Assembly: GCA_002410755.1 (NCBI GenBank) | Contig: DHOL01000048.1 | Coordinates: forward strand, 11,225-50,304 | Length of the DNA stretch: 39,080 nucleotides | Direction of reading: 5' to 3' | Source of the DNA: Ruminococcaceae bacterium UBA5391 | Lineage (GTDB): Bacteria; Bacillota; Clostridia; Oscillospirales; Acutalibacteraceae | Shown here: positions 8,035-16,977 of the stretch, piece after piece | Position numbering within the stretch: position 1 is the first letter of the stretch | How the letters are laid out: every line of letters starts with the position of its first letter | Position numbers and translations under genes: made by a program | The notes under the pieces: model-generated | What the model was told of the DNA's origin: nothing | The model's input: only the letters and a program-made list of their open reading frames with translations | Databases searched by the model: none

Positions 8035-8079
8035 GACACTAAATCTCAAGAGGAATAATTATTCATTTCAAGAGGTTAA

Positions 8080-8094
8080 TCATTTGATAAATGA
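8080..8094. promoter_or_regulatory. Candidate GntR operator
   Basis: The palindrome TCATTT-GAT-AAATGA lies 45 bp downstream of the -10 box. It has the size and symmetry of FadR-subfamily operators, so autoregulation by the GntR protein is plausible. Confidence 0.4.
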
Positions 8095-8271
8095 CTGAGA
8101 GGCCTTACAACCCGGAAGCTTTCCTGAAGAATCTGCCCGTCCAATATGTATGACGATCCGTCAGGTCGCTTTTGGGGACGGTGAATATTACTTGGATTGA
8201 TTCATTCCTGTAAAGCGGTAAAACATCCGGGAGCGTTCTGTGTCCATTCCAGCCATTCCGGTGGGGGAAAG

Positions 8272-8979
8272 ATGAACGTGTTTCGGAATATCAGAGCAAT
8301 GCGCGTCAGTGACCGGATCGTCAGCCAGATCCAGGATATGATTGTTGAAGGAAAGTTATCAGTCGGGCAGAAACTTCCCAATGAAACGGAACTTTCCCAG
8401 CAGCTTGGTGTCAGCCGTACTTCGGTGCGGGAAGCACTTTCTATCCTTGAGGCCAAAGGGGTTGTAGAGCGCCACAAGAATGGCGGAACGTTCCTCTGCC
8501 GGTGCAGCCTTGAAAAAATCCTTTCTGTAGTTGATATTCCGCACAAATGTGACAGTGAGCTTTTCAGTGACCTTGAGGAAGCGCGCGCAGTCATTGAGAG
8601 CAGAATCGGCGAACTTGCCTGCCAGCGTGCAGACCGTCTGGATCTTGAAAAAATTGCGAAGACACTCGATATGATGCAGCAGAGCATCATAGAGGGCGAA
8701 TCCGGGCTGAAGGCCGACTTGCTTTTTCACCAGTGTCTTGCCATGGCAGCGAAGAATCAGGTGCTTGCAGGGCTGGCCCAGTCTTTGGGAACTGCTTCGC
8801 AGGAAATCGCTGCGGGAATGGGCTTCCCTTCAGGAAACCCTGAGAAATCCCTGGAGGAACACCGGGCAATCTATGAAGCAATCCGAAAACACGACCAGAA
8901 AATGTGTTCCGCACTCCTTCAAAACCATTTCGGGTGCAGCAGGAAGCTATCCAGATCCCATGCTGCATCAGAAAAATAG
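8272..8979 (+). CDS. GntR family (FadR subfamily) transcriptional regulator
   Basis: This is a 235-aa regulator. Residues 10-75 are a winged helix-turn-helix (LPNETELSQQLGVSRTSVRE). Residues ~95-225 are an all-helical FCD ligand-binding domain with His/Asp/Glu residues typical of metal- or carboxylate-binding sensors. The start was set at ATG 8272, preceded by GTGGGGG, giving the usual FadR-type length. It lies 77 bp upstream of a peptide ABC transporter operon in the same orientation and probably controls it. The ligand is unknown; amino or organic acids are usual for this group. Confidence 0.9.
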   Translation: MNVFRNIRAMRVSDRIVSQIQDMIVEGKLSVGQKLPNETELSQQLGVSRTSVREALSILEAKGVVERHKNGGTFLCRCSLEKILSVVDIPHKCDSELFSDLEEARAVIESRIGELACQRADRLDLEKIAKTLDMMQQSIIEGESGLKADLLFHQCLAMAAKNQVLAGLAQSLGTASQEIAAGMGFPSGNPEKSLEEHRAIYEAIRKHDQKMCSALLQNHFGCSRKLSRSHAASEK

Positions 8980-8996
8980 GCTTATCTTTTTTTATT

Positions 8997-9024
8997 TTGG
9001 CAGCAATTATTTTAGATATATAGT
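8997..9024 (+). promoter_or_regulatory. Promoter of the peptide transporter operon
   Basis: TTGGCA (8997-9002), a 16-bp spacer and TATAGT (9019-9024) precede the binding-protein gene, allowing transcription independent of the regulator gene. Confidence 0.5.
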
Positions 9025-9056
9025 TCGAGCTACGAAAGAGAAAGGTGGATGTTATG

Positions 9057-10808
9057 ATGAAACACAAGAAATTGGCAGGGGCTACAGGCCTTGCCCTTGC
9101 GGTCTGCATGGTGCTTTCCGCATGCGGTGGGAAGACGTCTTCCAGCACTGTTTCCAGCGGTACTGCTTCCACGCCCGCTTCCAGCACTTCTTCTTCAGCA
9201 GGCAATCTCCATCAGGTTATAAAGGCTACTGAACCGAGCAAGCTTCCTTCGGCAGCGTCAGCGCGCAAGGATACGCTCGTTATCGGTACCGCGAAACTAT
9301 CCGGGAAATTCCAGCAGATTTATGCCGAGAGTGTTGACGACTATCACGTTTCCTATGCCATCAGCGGCGCAACCCTACAGAACAATGATGACCAGGGTAA
9401 CTTGATTGACGGCACGGCTTCCATGAAGATTTCCGACGACGGCCTGACTTATACCTTTACACTGAAGTACCCGAATGATAAATATTCCGACGGTTCGCCG
9501 GTCAAGGCCGAGGACTATGTCAATTACTTTAAGGTCATTACCGATAAGTCCTTCGACGGCCAGACTCCTTCGCTGACTAACTATAGTGTCGTTGGAGCGC
9601 AGGACTATTATGATGGCAAGACAGACGAAATCTCCGGCGTTAAAGTCCTCGATAATAAGACTATTCAGGTTAAGCTTACCCAGGCAAATTCCAGCGCTCA
9701 GTATGAGCTTGGAGGCGCGTACCCGATCTCCACAGCAAAATACGGCAGCCTGATTAAGCACGGCGACCTGAAGAGTTTTAAAGCGATCAATATGATTGGC
9801 TATGTAACAAACGGCCCCTACACGCTTTCCAGTTTTGAAAAGGGAACCAGTGCCACGATGAAGGCAAACCCGAACTACTGCGAAGGTGCCCCCAAGATCC
9901 CGACCATTATCATTAAGGAAGTCGCTCAGGGCGCTGAGATGCAGGCTGTTACAACTGGTGATGTTGATGTTGAAGAATCGACAACATGCAATGCGGACAA
10001 TATTGCCCTTGGCAAAAAAGCCGGATTTGTCAATATGCAGATTGATCCGACACTCGGTTATGGCTATGTCAGCCTGAACTTCACGAATGATCTTTTCAAA
10101 GATGTGAGAGTTCGTCAGGCGCTGCTGTATGCTTTGGACCGCAAGAGTGTTGTAAAAGCTGTCTTTGGTGACTACGCCCATGTGCAGAATATCGGCCAGA
10201 CTTCCCAGAGCTGGCTTTACACGGACGAAAGCATCAACCATTACGATTATAACCTTCAGAAGGCTGCCGAGCTTCTGAAAGAGGCTGGCTGGACGAAAGA
10301 CTCCGGCGGCAAGCTCATGAAGGATGGCAAGCCGTTTAAGTTTATTTTTACCGCATCACAGACGAACGATGTTACAAAAGCAATGTTTCCTGTGATGATT
10401 AAGTCCTATCAGTCCCTTGGCATTGACATGCAGGCTGAGTATGTTGACTGGGATACCCTCCAGACAAAGCTTGACAAAAAGAAATATGATATGCTTTTCC
10501 TGGCATGGGGACTTACTGCTGACCCGGATGATTCTTATGTCTTTATGACCAATGGTTCCCAGAACAAGAGCGGTTACTCCAACACGGAGCTGGACGAAGC
10601 TTATAAAACTGCACTTGGCACTGTTGATAAAACAAAGAGGAAGGCAGCTTACCAGAAAATCTATCAGATTATCAACAAGGATCTGCCCTGCTTCCCAATT
10701 TATCAGCGCAGTGACCTTGTCTGCTATGATACTCGTCTCAAGACCTTTAATGTTTCTCCGTATGTCCCGACCTATCAGCAGTATAACAAACTAGAACTCA
10801 ATGGCTGA
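9057..10808 (+). CDS. Peptide ABC transporter substrate-binding lipoprotein
   Basis: This 583-aa extracytoplasmic receptor belongs to the SBP_bac_5 (OppA/DppA) family. It has a lipoprotein signal with lipobox LSAC near residue 23, then a Ser/Thr/Ala-rich linker of about 30 residues and a large two-lobed domain. Typical family segments are VRQALLYALDRKSVVK and AAELLKEAGW. It captures oligopeptides and delivers them to the permeases encoded downstream. ATG 9057 was chosen because AAAGGTGG lies 8 bases before it; GTG 9045 and ATG 9054 are also in frame. The first gene of a five-component importer is separated from the next by a stable hairpin, which usually keeps binding protein in excess. Confidence 0.93.
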   Translation: MKHKKLAGATGLALAVCMVLSACGGKTSSSTVSSGTASTPASSTSSSAGNLHQVIKATEPSKLPSAASARKDTLVIGTAKLSGKFQQIYAESVDDYHVSYAISGATLQNNDDQGNLIDGTASMKISDDGLTYTFTLKYPNDKYSDGSPVKAEDYVNYFKVITDKSFDGQTPSLTNYSVVGAQDYYDGKTDEISGVKVLDNKTIQVKLTQANSSAQYELGGAYPISTAKYGSLIKHGDLKSFKAINMIGYVTNGPYTLSSFEKGTSATMKANPNYCEGAPKIPTIIIKEVAQGAEMQAVTTGDVDVEESTTCNADNIALGKKAGFVNMQIDPTLGYGYVSLNFTNDLFKDVRVRQALLYALDRKSVVKAVFGDYAHVQNIGQTSQSWLYTDESINHYDYNLQKAAELLKEAGWTKDSGGKLMKDGKPFKFIFTASQTNDVTKAMFPVMIKSYQSLGIDMQAEYVDWDTLQTKLDKKKYDMLFLAWGLTADPDDSYVFMTNGSQNKSGYSNTELDEAYKTALGTVDKTKRKAAYQKIYQIINKDLPCFPIYQRSDLVCYDTRLKTFNVSPYVPTYQQYNKLELNG

Positions 10809-10845
10809 AGCGGGCATTATCCAGCAGTTATCCTAAGTCGGAAAT

Positions 10846-10876
10846 TCAGGAAAGGAGCCATTTGGCCCTTTCCTGA
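10846..10876 (+). terminator. Intra-operon hairpin (partial terminator) after the binding protein
   Basis: TCAGGAAAGG-A-GCC pairs with GGC-CCTTTCCTGA around an ATTT loop and is followed by a modest T-rich stretch. It lies between the binding protein and the permeases and probably lowers downstream expression or protects the upstream mRNA. Confidence 0.65.
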
Positions 10877-10948
10877 GTTTTCGCTTTTGTAGTTTCTGCC
10901 ATTATCCTGCAGCTTATGAAAGGAAAGGACTTGAACGGTGAACAAGAC

Positions 10949-11914
10949 ATGAAACAATACACCATCCGGCGCCTGCTGATCATGATTCCGATTTTGCTGG
11001 GCGTCTCTATCATTGTATTTTTCCTGATTTCTTCTATTCCAGGCGACGCAATCAGCGCACGGCTCGGGCAGTCAAAGCTGTCCGCGCAGAAAATAGCTGA
11101 GATAAAGGCCATGTACGGCTTTGACCAGCCGACATGGAAGCGCTATCTTTCGTGGCTGGGCGGTGCCCTGCAAGGCAATTTCGGTTTTTCATTTCAGTAC
11201 AACCTGCCGGTGGCGGATGTGATTCACTCGTTCATCTGGAATTCATTCCTTCTTGCGCTTGTATCTTTTATCCTGGAACTTGCGATTGCGATTCCTATTG
11301 GTGTTCTATCTGCGACAAAGGTTCACTCGGCATTCGACGTTGTGTTTACGGTGATTGCATTTGCGGGTATTTCTCTTCCTTCTTTCTTTCTTGCCCTTCT
11401 GCTTCAAAAAATATTTGCGGTTGACCTCGGCTGGATGCCGCTGGAAGGGATGAAATCGGTTGGCGTCGCCATGACGGGCTGGCAGTATATCGGTGACGTG
11501 GCCAAGCATATGGTTCTCCCTGTGATTTCCCTTACCATGATGAGCATGGGCAGCACAATGCGCTATGTGCGCACATCCATGCTCGATGTGATACATCAGG
11601 ACTATATCCGCACGGCAAAGTCAAAAGGGCTTCCGGAGCGGGTTGTCATTTATAAGCATGCCCTACGCAATGCCTCCATCCCAATCATAACTTATGTTGG
11701 CGGCGCACTGCCTAGCCTTTTCTCCGGCGCCATGATTACCGAGACCATGTTTAGTTGGCCGGGCATTGGCAATGTCTTTCTTACCTCCATTACACAGCGC
11801 GATTATATGTTCATGATGGGCTACATCATGCTTCTTGCGCTGCTGACGATGCTTGGAAACCTGCTTTCTGATATTTTCTACAGCATTGCAGATCCAAGAA
11901 TCCGTCTAAAGTAG
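10949..11914 (+). CDS. Peptide ABC transporter permease (DppB/OppB type)
   Basis: This is a 321-aa inner-membrane permease with six predicted membrane segments. It has the DppB-type start (MKQYTIRRLLIMIPILLGVS) and a BPD_transp_1 domain. The EAA-loop region DYIRTAKSKGLPERVV contacts the ATPases. ATG 10949 gives the family's usual N-terminus. An earlier in-frame ATG at 10916 would add 11 polar residues and lies close to a hairpin. It pairs with the permease encoded 13 bp downstream to form the membrane channel of the importer. Confidence 0.92.
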   Translation: MKQYTIRRLLIMIPILLGVSIIVFFLISSIPGDAISARLGQSKLSAQKIAEIKAMYGFDQPTWKRYLSWLGGALQGNFGFSFQYNLPVADVIHSFIWNSFLLALVSFILELAIAIPIGVLSATKVHSAFDVVFTVIAFAGISLPSFFLALLLQKIFAVDLGWMPLEGMKSVGVAMTGWQYIGDVAKHMVLPVISLTMMSMGSTMRYVRTSMLDVIHQDYIRTAKSKGLPERVVIYKHALRNASIPIITYVGGALPSLFSGAMITETMFSWPGIGNVFLTSITQRDYMFMMGYIMLLALLTMLGNLLSDIFYSIADPRIRLK

Positions 11915-11927
11915 GGGGGGCAAAGAA

Positions 11928-12857
11928 ATGAACAAAACAAAAGAAGACGTAAAAAAAGAGAAGCAGAAAAAGCAGGAAATTATTGAGACTCCGTGGACAA
12001 TTTCCATGCGCCGCCTGCGCAGGAACAAGCTTGCGATGGTGGGGCTTATTTTCCTGGTTGCAATGCTCCTGTTCTGTGTGGTAGGGCCGCTGTTTTCTCC
12101 TTATAACGATGTTACCATGGTGGATATGATACATACGAAGGAGGCACCTTCGCTCAGCCACTGGCTTGGTACTGACATCAACGGCCGTGATATTCTGACA
12201 CGCCTGATGCTTGGCGGCCGGATTTCGCTCCTGATCGGAATTGTGACGACTGCACTGGAAATTTTCGTCGGCACATTCCTCGGCTGTATTGCGGGCTATT
12301 ACGGCGGCATTGTTGACTCAATCATGATGCGTATTGTCGATATTTTTCTGTCGATTCCAGCCATGCCGGTTCTTATCATGATCAGCGCTATTTTTTCAGA
12401 CCGGCGTGTGGACACCAGCGTGCGGATTTACTATCTAATGTTAATCCTTGCCTCCATTGGCTGGGCGTACACCTGCCGCTTTTTCCGTGGGCAGGTGCTT
12501 ACCATCCGGGAAATGGACTACATGACCGCTACGGAGTCTATGGGCCTGCATGATATGCGGAAAATCTTCAAGCACATTATCCCAAATGTTTTCCCGCTGA
12601 TTATCGTGATGGCAACGCTGTCAATTGGCGACACAATCCTTACGGAATCTGCCATGTCATATCTGGGCGTCGGTGTCCTTCCCCCATATGCAAGTTGGGG
12701 CAACATGGTGGAGGAAGGCTCTAATATGATTGATTTCACCTTTCATCCCTGGATGTGGATGCCGGCAGGCTTCTGTATCCTTTCAACGGTGCTGTGCATC
12801 AACCTGTTCGGCGACGGGCTCCGCGATGCCCTCGACCCCAGAATGACGACAAAGTAG
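11928..12857 (+). CDS. Peptide ABC transporter permease (DppC/OppC type)
   Basis: This is the second permease, 309 aa, with a long charged cytosolic N-terminus of about 40 residues (KEDVKKEKQKKQE...) before the first membrane helix, as in OppC proteins. The LGTDINGRDILTRLMLGGR and DYMTATESMGL segments are diagnostic. A run of seven G just before the ATG provides the ribosome site. It forms the heterodimeric channel with the preceding permease. Confidence 0.93.
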   Translation: MNKTKEDVKKEKQKKQEIIETPWTISMRRLRRNKLAMVGLIFLVAMLLFCVVGPLFSPYNDVTMVDMIHTKEAPSLSHWLGTDINGRDILTRLMLGGRISLLIGIVTTALEIFVGTFLGCIAGYYGGIVDSIMMRIVDIFLSIPAMPVLIMISAIFSDRRVDTSVRIYYLMLILASIGWAYTCRFFRGQVLTIREMDYMTATESMGLHDMRKIFKHIIPNVFPLIIVMATLSIGDTILTESAMSYLGVGVLPPYASWGNMVEEGSNMIDFTFHPWMWMPAGFCILSTVLCINLFGDGLRDALDPRMTTK

Positions 12858-12869
12858 GAGGGAACCGCT

Positions 12870-13838
12870 GTGTCTGTTTTTGAATATAAAGACCTTAAAA
12901 CATGGTTTTATACGGATAACGGCATTGTTAAGGCTGTAAATGGTGTGAGCTTTGTCATTCCGGAAGGAAAAACAGTCTGCGTCGTCGGTGAATCCGGCTG
13001 TGGCAAAAGTGTAACGGCACTTTCCATGATGCACCTTGTCCAGACACCGCCCGGCAGGATTGTCGGCGGGCAAATCTTTATGGACGACGTAGACCTTCTA
13101 AAACTCAGCGATAAGGAAATGCGGCAGATTAACGGCAAACAGATTTCGATGATTTTTCAGGAGCCGATGACTTCGCTGAACCCGGTGTTTACTGTTGGCG
13201 ACCAGATTATGGAAAACCTTCTCACGCATACGGATGTCTCGAAAACGGAAGCCCGAAAGCGTGCCATTGAGATGATTAAGCTTGTCAACATTCCCCGTGC
13301 GGAAGAAATCGTTGACAGCTACCCTCATGAACTTTCCGGCGGGATGCGTCAGCGCATCATGATTGCAATGGCCCTCATCTGCAAGCCGCGCCTGCTGATT
13401 GCGGATGAGCCGACAACTGCCCTGGATGTGACGATTCAGGCGCAGATCCTCGACTTGATGCGTCATCTGAAAGATGAATTCAACATGTCCATCATGCTCA
13501 TTACACATGACCTCGGCGTCGTGGCTGAAATGGCGGACTATGTTGTTGTAATGTATGCGGGCAAAATTGTGGAAAAAGGCAGTGTGGATGATATTTTTGA
13601 GCATCCAACCCACCCTTACACTGTTGGGCTGCTGAAATCGAAACCGGTCATTGGGAAAACGGATCACAGCAAAAGGCTTTATTCAATCCCCGGCCAGGTG
13701 CCGAACCCGATTGATATGCCGGATAACTGCTATTTTAATGAGCGCTGTTCCTATTGTACAGAACAATGCAAAAAGCAGATCCCGGAACTGAAAGAGATCA
13801 GCAAGGGACATTATGTCGCCTGCCTGGTCCGGTCGTGA
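12870..13838 (+). CDS. Peptide ABC transporter ATP-binding protein (DppD/OppD type)
   Basis: This is a 322-aa ATPase that powers peptide import. Visible motifs are Walker A GESGCGKS, the Q-loop in MIFQEPMTSLNP, signature LSGGMRQR, Walker B LLIADEPTTALD and the H-loop ITHDLGVV. The C-terminal oligo_HPY region has Cys-rich RCSYCTEQC, which in related proteins can bind a 4Fe-4S cluster. The start codon is GTG at 12870, with TAGGAGGG before it. It is 12 bp from the preceding permease and from the next ATPase. Confidence 0.94.
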   Translation: MSVFEYKDLKTWFYTDNGIVKAVNGVSFVIPEGKTVCVVGESGCGKSVTALSMMHLVQTPPGRIVGGQIFMDDVDLLKLSDKEMRQINGKQISMIFQEPMTSLNPVFTVGDQIMENLLTHTDVSKTEARKRAIEMIKLVNIPRAEEIVDSYPHELSGGMRQRIMIAMALICKPRLLIADEPTTALDVTIQAQILDLMRHLKDEFNMSIMLITHDLGVVAEMADYVVVMYAGKIVEKGSVDDIFEHPTHPYTVGLLKSKPVIGKTDHSKRLYSIPGQVPNPIDMPDNCYFNERCSYCTEQCKKQIPELKEISKGHYVACLVRS

Positions 13839-13850
13839 GGAGGTACCAGC

Positions 13851-14834
13851 ATGGAAGACAAAAACAATATCTTGGAAGTCAACAACCTGAAACAGTACTT
13901 TCCAATCCGCAGCGGCGTTTTTCAGCATGTAACCGGTTATGTCAAGGCTGTGGATGGTGTTTCCTTTAACATTAAGCGCGGCGAGACGCTCGGCGTCGTC
14001 GGAGAATCCGGCTGCGGCAAATCAACACTTGGCCGCTCCATTATGCGGCTCTATAACATGACGTCCGGACAAGTGCTTTTTAATCATGAGGATATAAGCA
14101 GACTAAACCACCACCAACTCCGCCAAAAGCGCCTTCAGATGCAGATGGTTTTCCAGGATCCGTATTCTTCCCTTGACCCGCGCATGACGGTAGGGCAGAT
14201 TATCAGTGAGGCACTGGTAGACCACAGACTGGGTTCTAAAGAACAAATCCATAAAAGAGTATTGGACACAATGAACCTCTGCGGGCTGCCTTCTTATTAT
14301 ATTAACCGCTATCCGCATGAGTTTTCCGGAGGCCAGCGCCAGCGCATTGGAATCGCCCGAAGTTTGGCCGTTGATCCGTCCTTTATCATCTGCGACGAGC
14401 CGGTTTCTGCACTGGATGTTTCCATTCAGTCACAGATTATCAACCTGCTGAGTGACTTGCAGAAAGAAAAGGACCTCTCCTATATGTTTATTTCCCATGA
14501 CCTTTCGGTTGTGGAATATATCAGCAACCGGGTAGCAGTGATGTATCTTGGAAACTTTGTCGAAATGGCGCCAAAGGATGAGCTGTACAATAACCCATTG
14601 CACCCTTACACCAAAGCGCTCCTTTCGGCAATCCCGGTTCCAGACCCCAAAAGCAAGCACAACCGGATTATTCTGAAGGGCGACTTGCCTTCTCCGGCAA
14701 ATCCGCCGTCCGGCTGTAAGTTCCGTACCCGTTGCCCAATAGCCTGCGAACAGTGTGCGAAAAAGATTCCGGAGTACCGCAATGTCGGGAATGACCACTT
14801 TGTCGCCTGCCCGTTCGCAAAACCAAATGTTTGA
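13851..14834 (+). CDS. Peptide ABC transporter ATP-binding protein (DppF/OppF type)
   Basis: This is the partner ATPase, 327 aa. Motifs are Walker A GESGCGKS, the Q-loop in [12 protein letters not shown], signature FSGGQRQR, Walker [13 protein letters not shown] and the H-loop ISHDLSVV. The C-terminal region has a Cys set ([11 protein letters not shown]) like the DppD partner. Its stop overlaps the start of a small membrane-protein gene by 8 bp (ATGTTTGA). Confidence 0.94.
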   Translation: MEDKNNILEVNNLKQYFPIRSGVFQHVTGYVKAVDGVSFNIKRGETLGVVGESGCGKSTLGRSIMRLYNMTSGQVLFNHEDISRLNHHQLRQKRLQMQMVFQDPYSSLDPRMTVGQIISEALVDHRLGSKEQIHKRVLDTMNLCGLPSYYINRYPHEFSGGQRQRIGIARSLAVDPSFIICDEPVSALDVSIQSQIINLLSDLQKEKDLSYMFISHDLSVVEYISNRVAVMYLGNFVEMAPKDELYNNPLHPYTKALLSAIPVPDPKSKHNRIILKGDLPSPANPPSGCKFRTRCPIACEQCAKKIPEYRNVGNDHFVACPFAKPNV

Positions 14835-15096
14835 CATTTCCCGGCTCGGGCAGGGACCTCGGCCCGACCTCCTGCAAAAAGACCTAGAGGAACGCCTTGC
14901 TCGTGAGAAAAAAGAAGAAGAGGAAGCTGAGCTTGCAAAAAAGGATCCGGTTGCAGCGAAAAAACGAGCTGAATCCAAGCCGGAGCCGAAAGATGCCATG
15001 GCAATGATGCTTGCCATGGTTGAGCTGCTTCTCCCATGGGTTTGTGTGGCAGTCGGTGTCTATTTCCTCGCTGTATTTCTAATTTCTAAATTTTAA
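14827..15096 (+). CDS. Small C-tail membrane protein coupled to the peptide transporter
   Basis: This is an 89-residue protein with no recognised family. Residues ~18-55 are a very charged helix, probably a coiled coil (EERLAREKKEEEEAELAKK). Residues ~60-89 are one strongly hydrophobic segment ending LAVFLISKF. The topology predicted is a cytosolic coiled coil with a C-terminal anchor. The start codon overlaps the OppF-type stop, so translation is coupled and the protein probably works with, or is made in proportion to, the transporter. A strong terminator follows at once, marking the operon end. Some longer readings of the frame exist but start inside the ATPase gene. Confidence 0.6.
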   Translation: MFDISRLGQGPRPDLLQKDLEERLAREKKEEEEAELAKKDPVAAKKRAESKPEPKDAMAMMLAMVELLLPWVCVAVGVYFLAVFLISKF

Positions 15097-15102
15097 CGGA
15101 AG

Positions 15103-15148
15103 GACTTCCCGTCCTGCTTGGTTCACGCGGCCGGGAGTCTTTTTTTTT
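15103..15148 (+). terminator. Terminator of the peptide transporter operon
   Basis: GACTTCCCG (15103-15111) pairs, with one bulge, with CGGGAGTC (15132-15139) and is followed by nine T residues. Confidence 0.8.
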
Positions 15149-15231
15149 CGACTTTTTTCCTTTTGTTTCTACTTCTTATGTTTAAAAAATGGGAAACAGT
15201 GTATTGTGCTCTTCATGAGGAAGTGAGCAGC

Positions 15232-16977
15232 ATGTTGGAACTAAAATGGCTCTGGAAATACATGGGCCCCAAACGACGGTATCTTGTAATTGGGCTTTGT
15301 CTGTCGGCTGTCACATCAATGATGTGCGTTATTAACCCGATGCTTTCCCAGAAACTGATTGACGATGTGATTACTCCCCGGAACACAACTCTTTTGCTTC
15401 CAATATTGGGGGCGATGATGATTGTGCAGATTGTGCGGCTCTCGCTGCGGTATCTGATGATTGTCCTTTTGGAAAAGAACAGCCAGCAGATGTTGGATGA
15501 CGTCCGGACACAAATGTACGATGTGATCCAGGGTGAGGACTATCGTTTTTTTAAATATATGCGTACTGGCGACTTGATGACACGCATGACGAACGACCTT
15601 GACCTGATCCGCCACTCCACCGCATGGATTTCCTACAATGTTGTGGATTCGGTGGTTCTCTTCATTGCAACGATCGTCTTTTTCTTTACTATAAATGTCA
15701 AGCTGACGCTGTGCCTTGCGGCTGTCACGCCGTTTATCCTGCTTGTTACCTACTGGTTTTCCCACGTGATTCATCCGATGTATATTAAGCTGCGTGAAAA
15801 ACTTTCCGGCCTTAATACCGTTGCACAGGAAAATATTGAAGGGAACCGGGAAGTTAAGGCCTTTGCGCGCGAAGAATTTGAAAAACAGAAGTTTGAAACG
15901 CGGAATGAGGACTACCGGAAGGCAAACCTGAAAATCAGTTATGTAGGGGCAAAAATTCAGCCGATCATTAACCTGCTTTCCCAGTCCCTTACGGTTATGA
16001 CTATGCTGGTCGGTGGAATTTTCATGATTCAGGGAAGCCTGACTGCCGGCCAGTTTCTTGCCTTTACTTCCATGACATGGGCTCTTTCAAATCCCCTTCA
16101 GAATCTCGGCATGTTGATTAATGACATCCAGCGCTTTTTTGCTTCCTGCGATATGGTGATGGAAGTATTCTATGCACGGCCGAGCATATTCAACCACAGT
16201 GATTCTGTTGAACCGGGTAAGCGTGCGGAAGGCGATATTGAATTCCGCAACGTCTCTTTTTCCGCTGGGAAAACCCAGATTGTCCGGAATGTCAGTTTTC
16301 ATGTCAAACCGGGCAGTACGTTTGGAATTGTTGGGACAACCGGTTCCGGAAAGACTTCCCTTGTCAGTCTGATGACGCGCTTCTATGAACCAACGGAAGG
16401 TACGGTCCTCCTGGATGGCCGCGATGTGCAGAAATACAAGCTTGCTTATTTGCGGCAAAGCATTTCTGTTGCCATGCAGGAAGCGTTCCTGTTTTCCGAC
16501 TCCGTTTCCGGAAATATTGCTTATGGCTGCCCGGATCTTTTACAGGAGCGGGTGGAAGCCTGTGCACACACCGCAGACGCAGACGGGTTCATCAAAGAAC
16601 TTTCAGATGGCTATGATACACTGGTTGGCGAGCGCGGAGTTGGCCTTTCCGGCGGCCAAAAGCAGAGGATTTCCCTTGCGAGGGCGCTGGCGATGCAGCC
16701 TTCTGTGCTTGTCCTGGATGACACAACTTCTGCTGTGGATATGGAAACCGAGCAGAACATTCAGAACCGCCTGCGCCATCTTGATTTTCCATGTACGAAA
16801 ATTATCGTTGCCCAGCGGATTTCTTCCGTTCAGGATGCCGATGAGATTATCGTGATGGACAAAGGTAGGCTTATTGAGCGCGGCACACACAGCCAGTTGC
16901 TGAAAGAGCATGGTCTGTATTACCGGATTTGGGTACTCCAGAACAGGATGAAAGCAGGTGAGCAGATTGGTGCGTAA
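15232..16977 (+). CDS. ABC exporter half-transporter with degenerate ATP site
   Basis: This 581-aa protein has six membrane helices (ABC_membrane domain, residues ~1-310) and a C-terminal ATPase. Walker A is VGTTGSGKTS and the signature is LSGGQKQR. Walker B reads LVLDDTTSAVD, with Asp in place of the catalytic Glu. The switch region is IVAQRISS, with Gln in place of His. These two changes mark the non-hydrolytic half of heterodimeric exporters such as BmrCD and TM287/288. The partner gene overlaps by 8 bp. ATG 15232 gives the usual half-exporter length; an upstream in-frame start would add an unlikely second hydrophobic leader. Substrate unknown; drugs, lipids or peptides are possible. Confidence 0.92.
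   Translation: MLELKWLWKYMGPKRRYLVIGLCLSAVTSMMCVINPMLSQKLIDDVITPRNTTLLLPILGAMMIVQIVRLSLRYLMIVLLEKNSQQMLDDVRTQMYDVIQGEDYRFFKYMRTGDLMTRMTNDLDLIRHSTAWISYNVVDSVVLFIATIVFFFTINVKLTLCLAAVTPFILLVTYWFSHVIHPMYIKLREKLSGLNTVAQENIEGNREVKAFAREEFEKQKFETRNEDYRKANLKISYVGAKIQPIINLLSQSLTVMTMLVGGIFMIQGSLTAGQFLAFTSMTWALSNPLQNLGMLINDIQRFFASCDMVMEVFYARPSIFNHSDSVEPGKRAEGDIEFRNVSFSAGKTQIVRNVSFHVKPGSTFGIVGTTGSGKTSLVSLMTRFYEPTEGTVLLDGRDVQKYKLAYLRQSISVAMQEAFLFSDSVSGNIAYGCPDLLQERVEACAHTADADGFIKELSDGYDTLVGERGVGLSGGQKQRISLARALAMQPSVLVLDDTTSAVDMETEQNIQNRLRHLDFPCTKIIVAQRISSVQDADEIIVMDKGRLIERGTHSQLLKEHGLYYRIWVLQNRMKAGEQIGA

Larger units (their letters stand above)
7802..8271. other. Divergent intergenic region with regulator leader
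   Basis: This 470-bp stretch holds no supported gene. It contains the -10 of the oligoendopeptidase (7841-7846, minus), a strong plus-strand promoter at 8006-8034, a palindrome at 8080-8094 and a ~230-nt leader before the GntR gene. In the leader, CCGTCC near 8138 can pair with GGACGG near 8177, and TCAAGAGG is repeated twice (near 8045 and 8068). No known riboswitch class was recognised. Confidence 0.5.

Noticed and set aside
8090..8135. Thiamine (TPP) riboswitch suggested by CTGAGA and nearby ACCC
   Set aside because: The rest of the conserved core and the pairing around it are missing, and the downstream gene is a GntR regulator, not a thiamine gene.
9375..10241. 288-codon minus-strand frame
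   Set aside because: It lies wholly inside the peptide-binding lipoprotein gene and has no recognisable domain.
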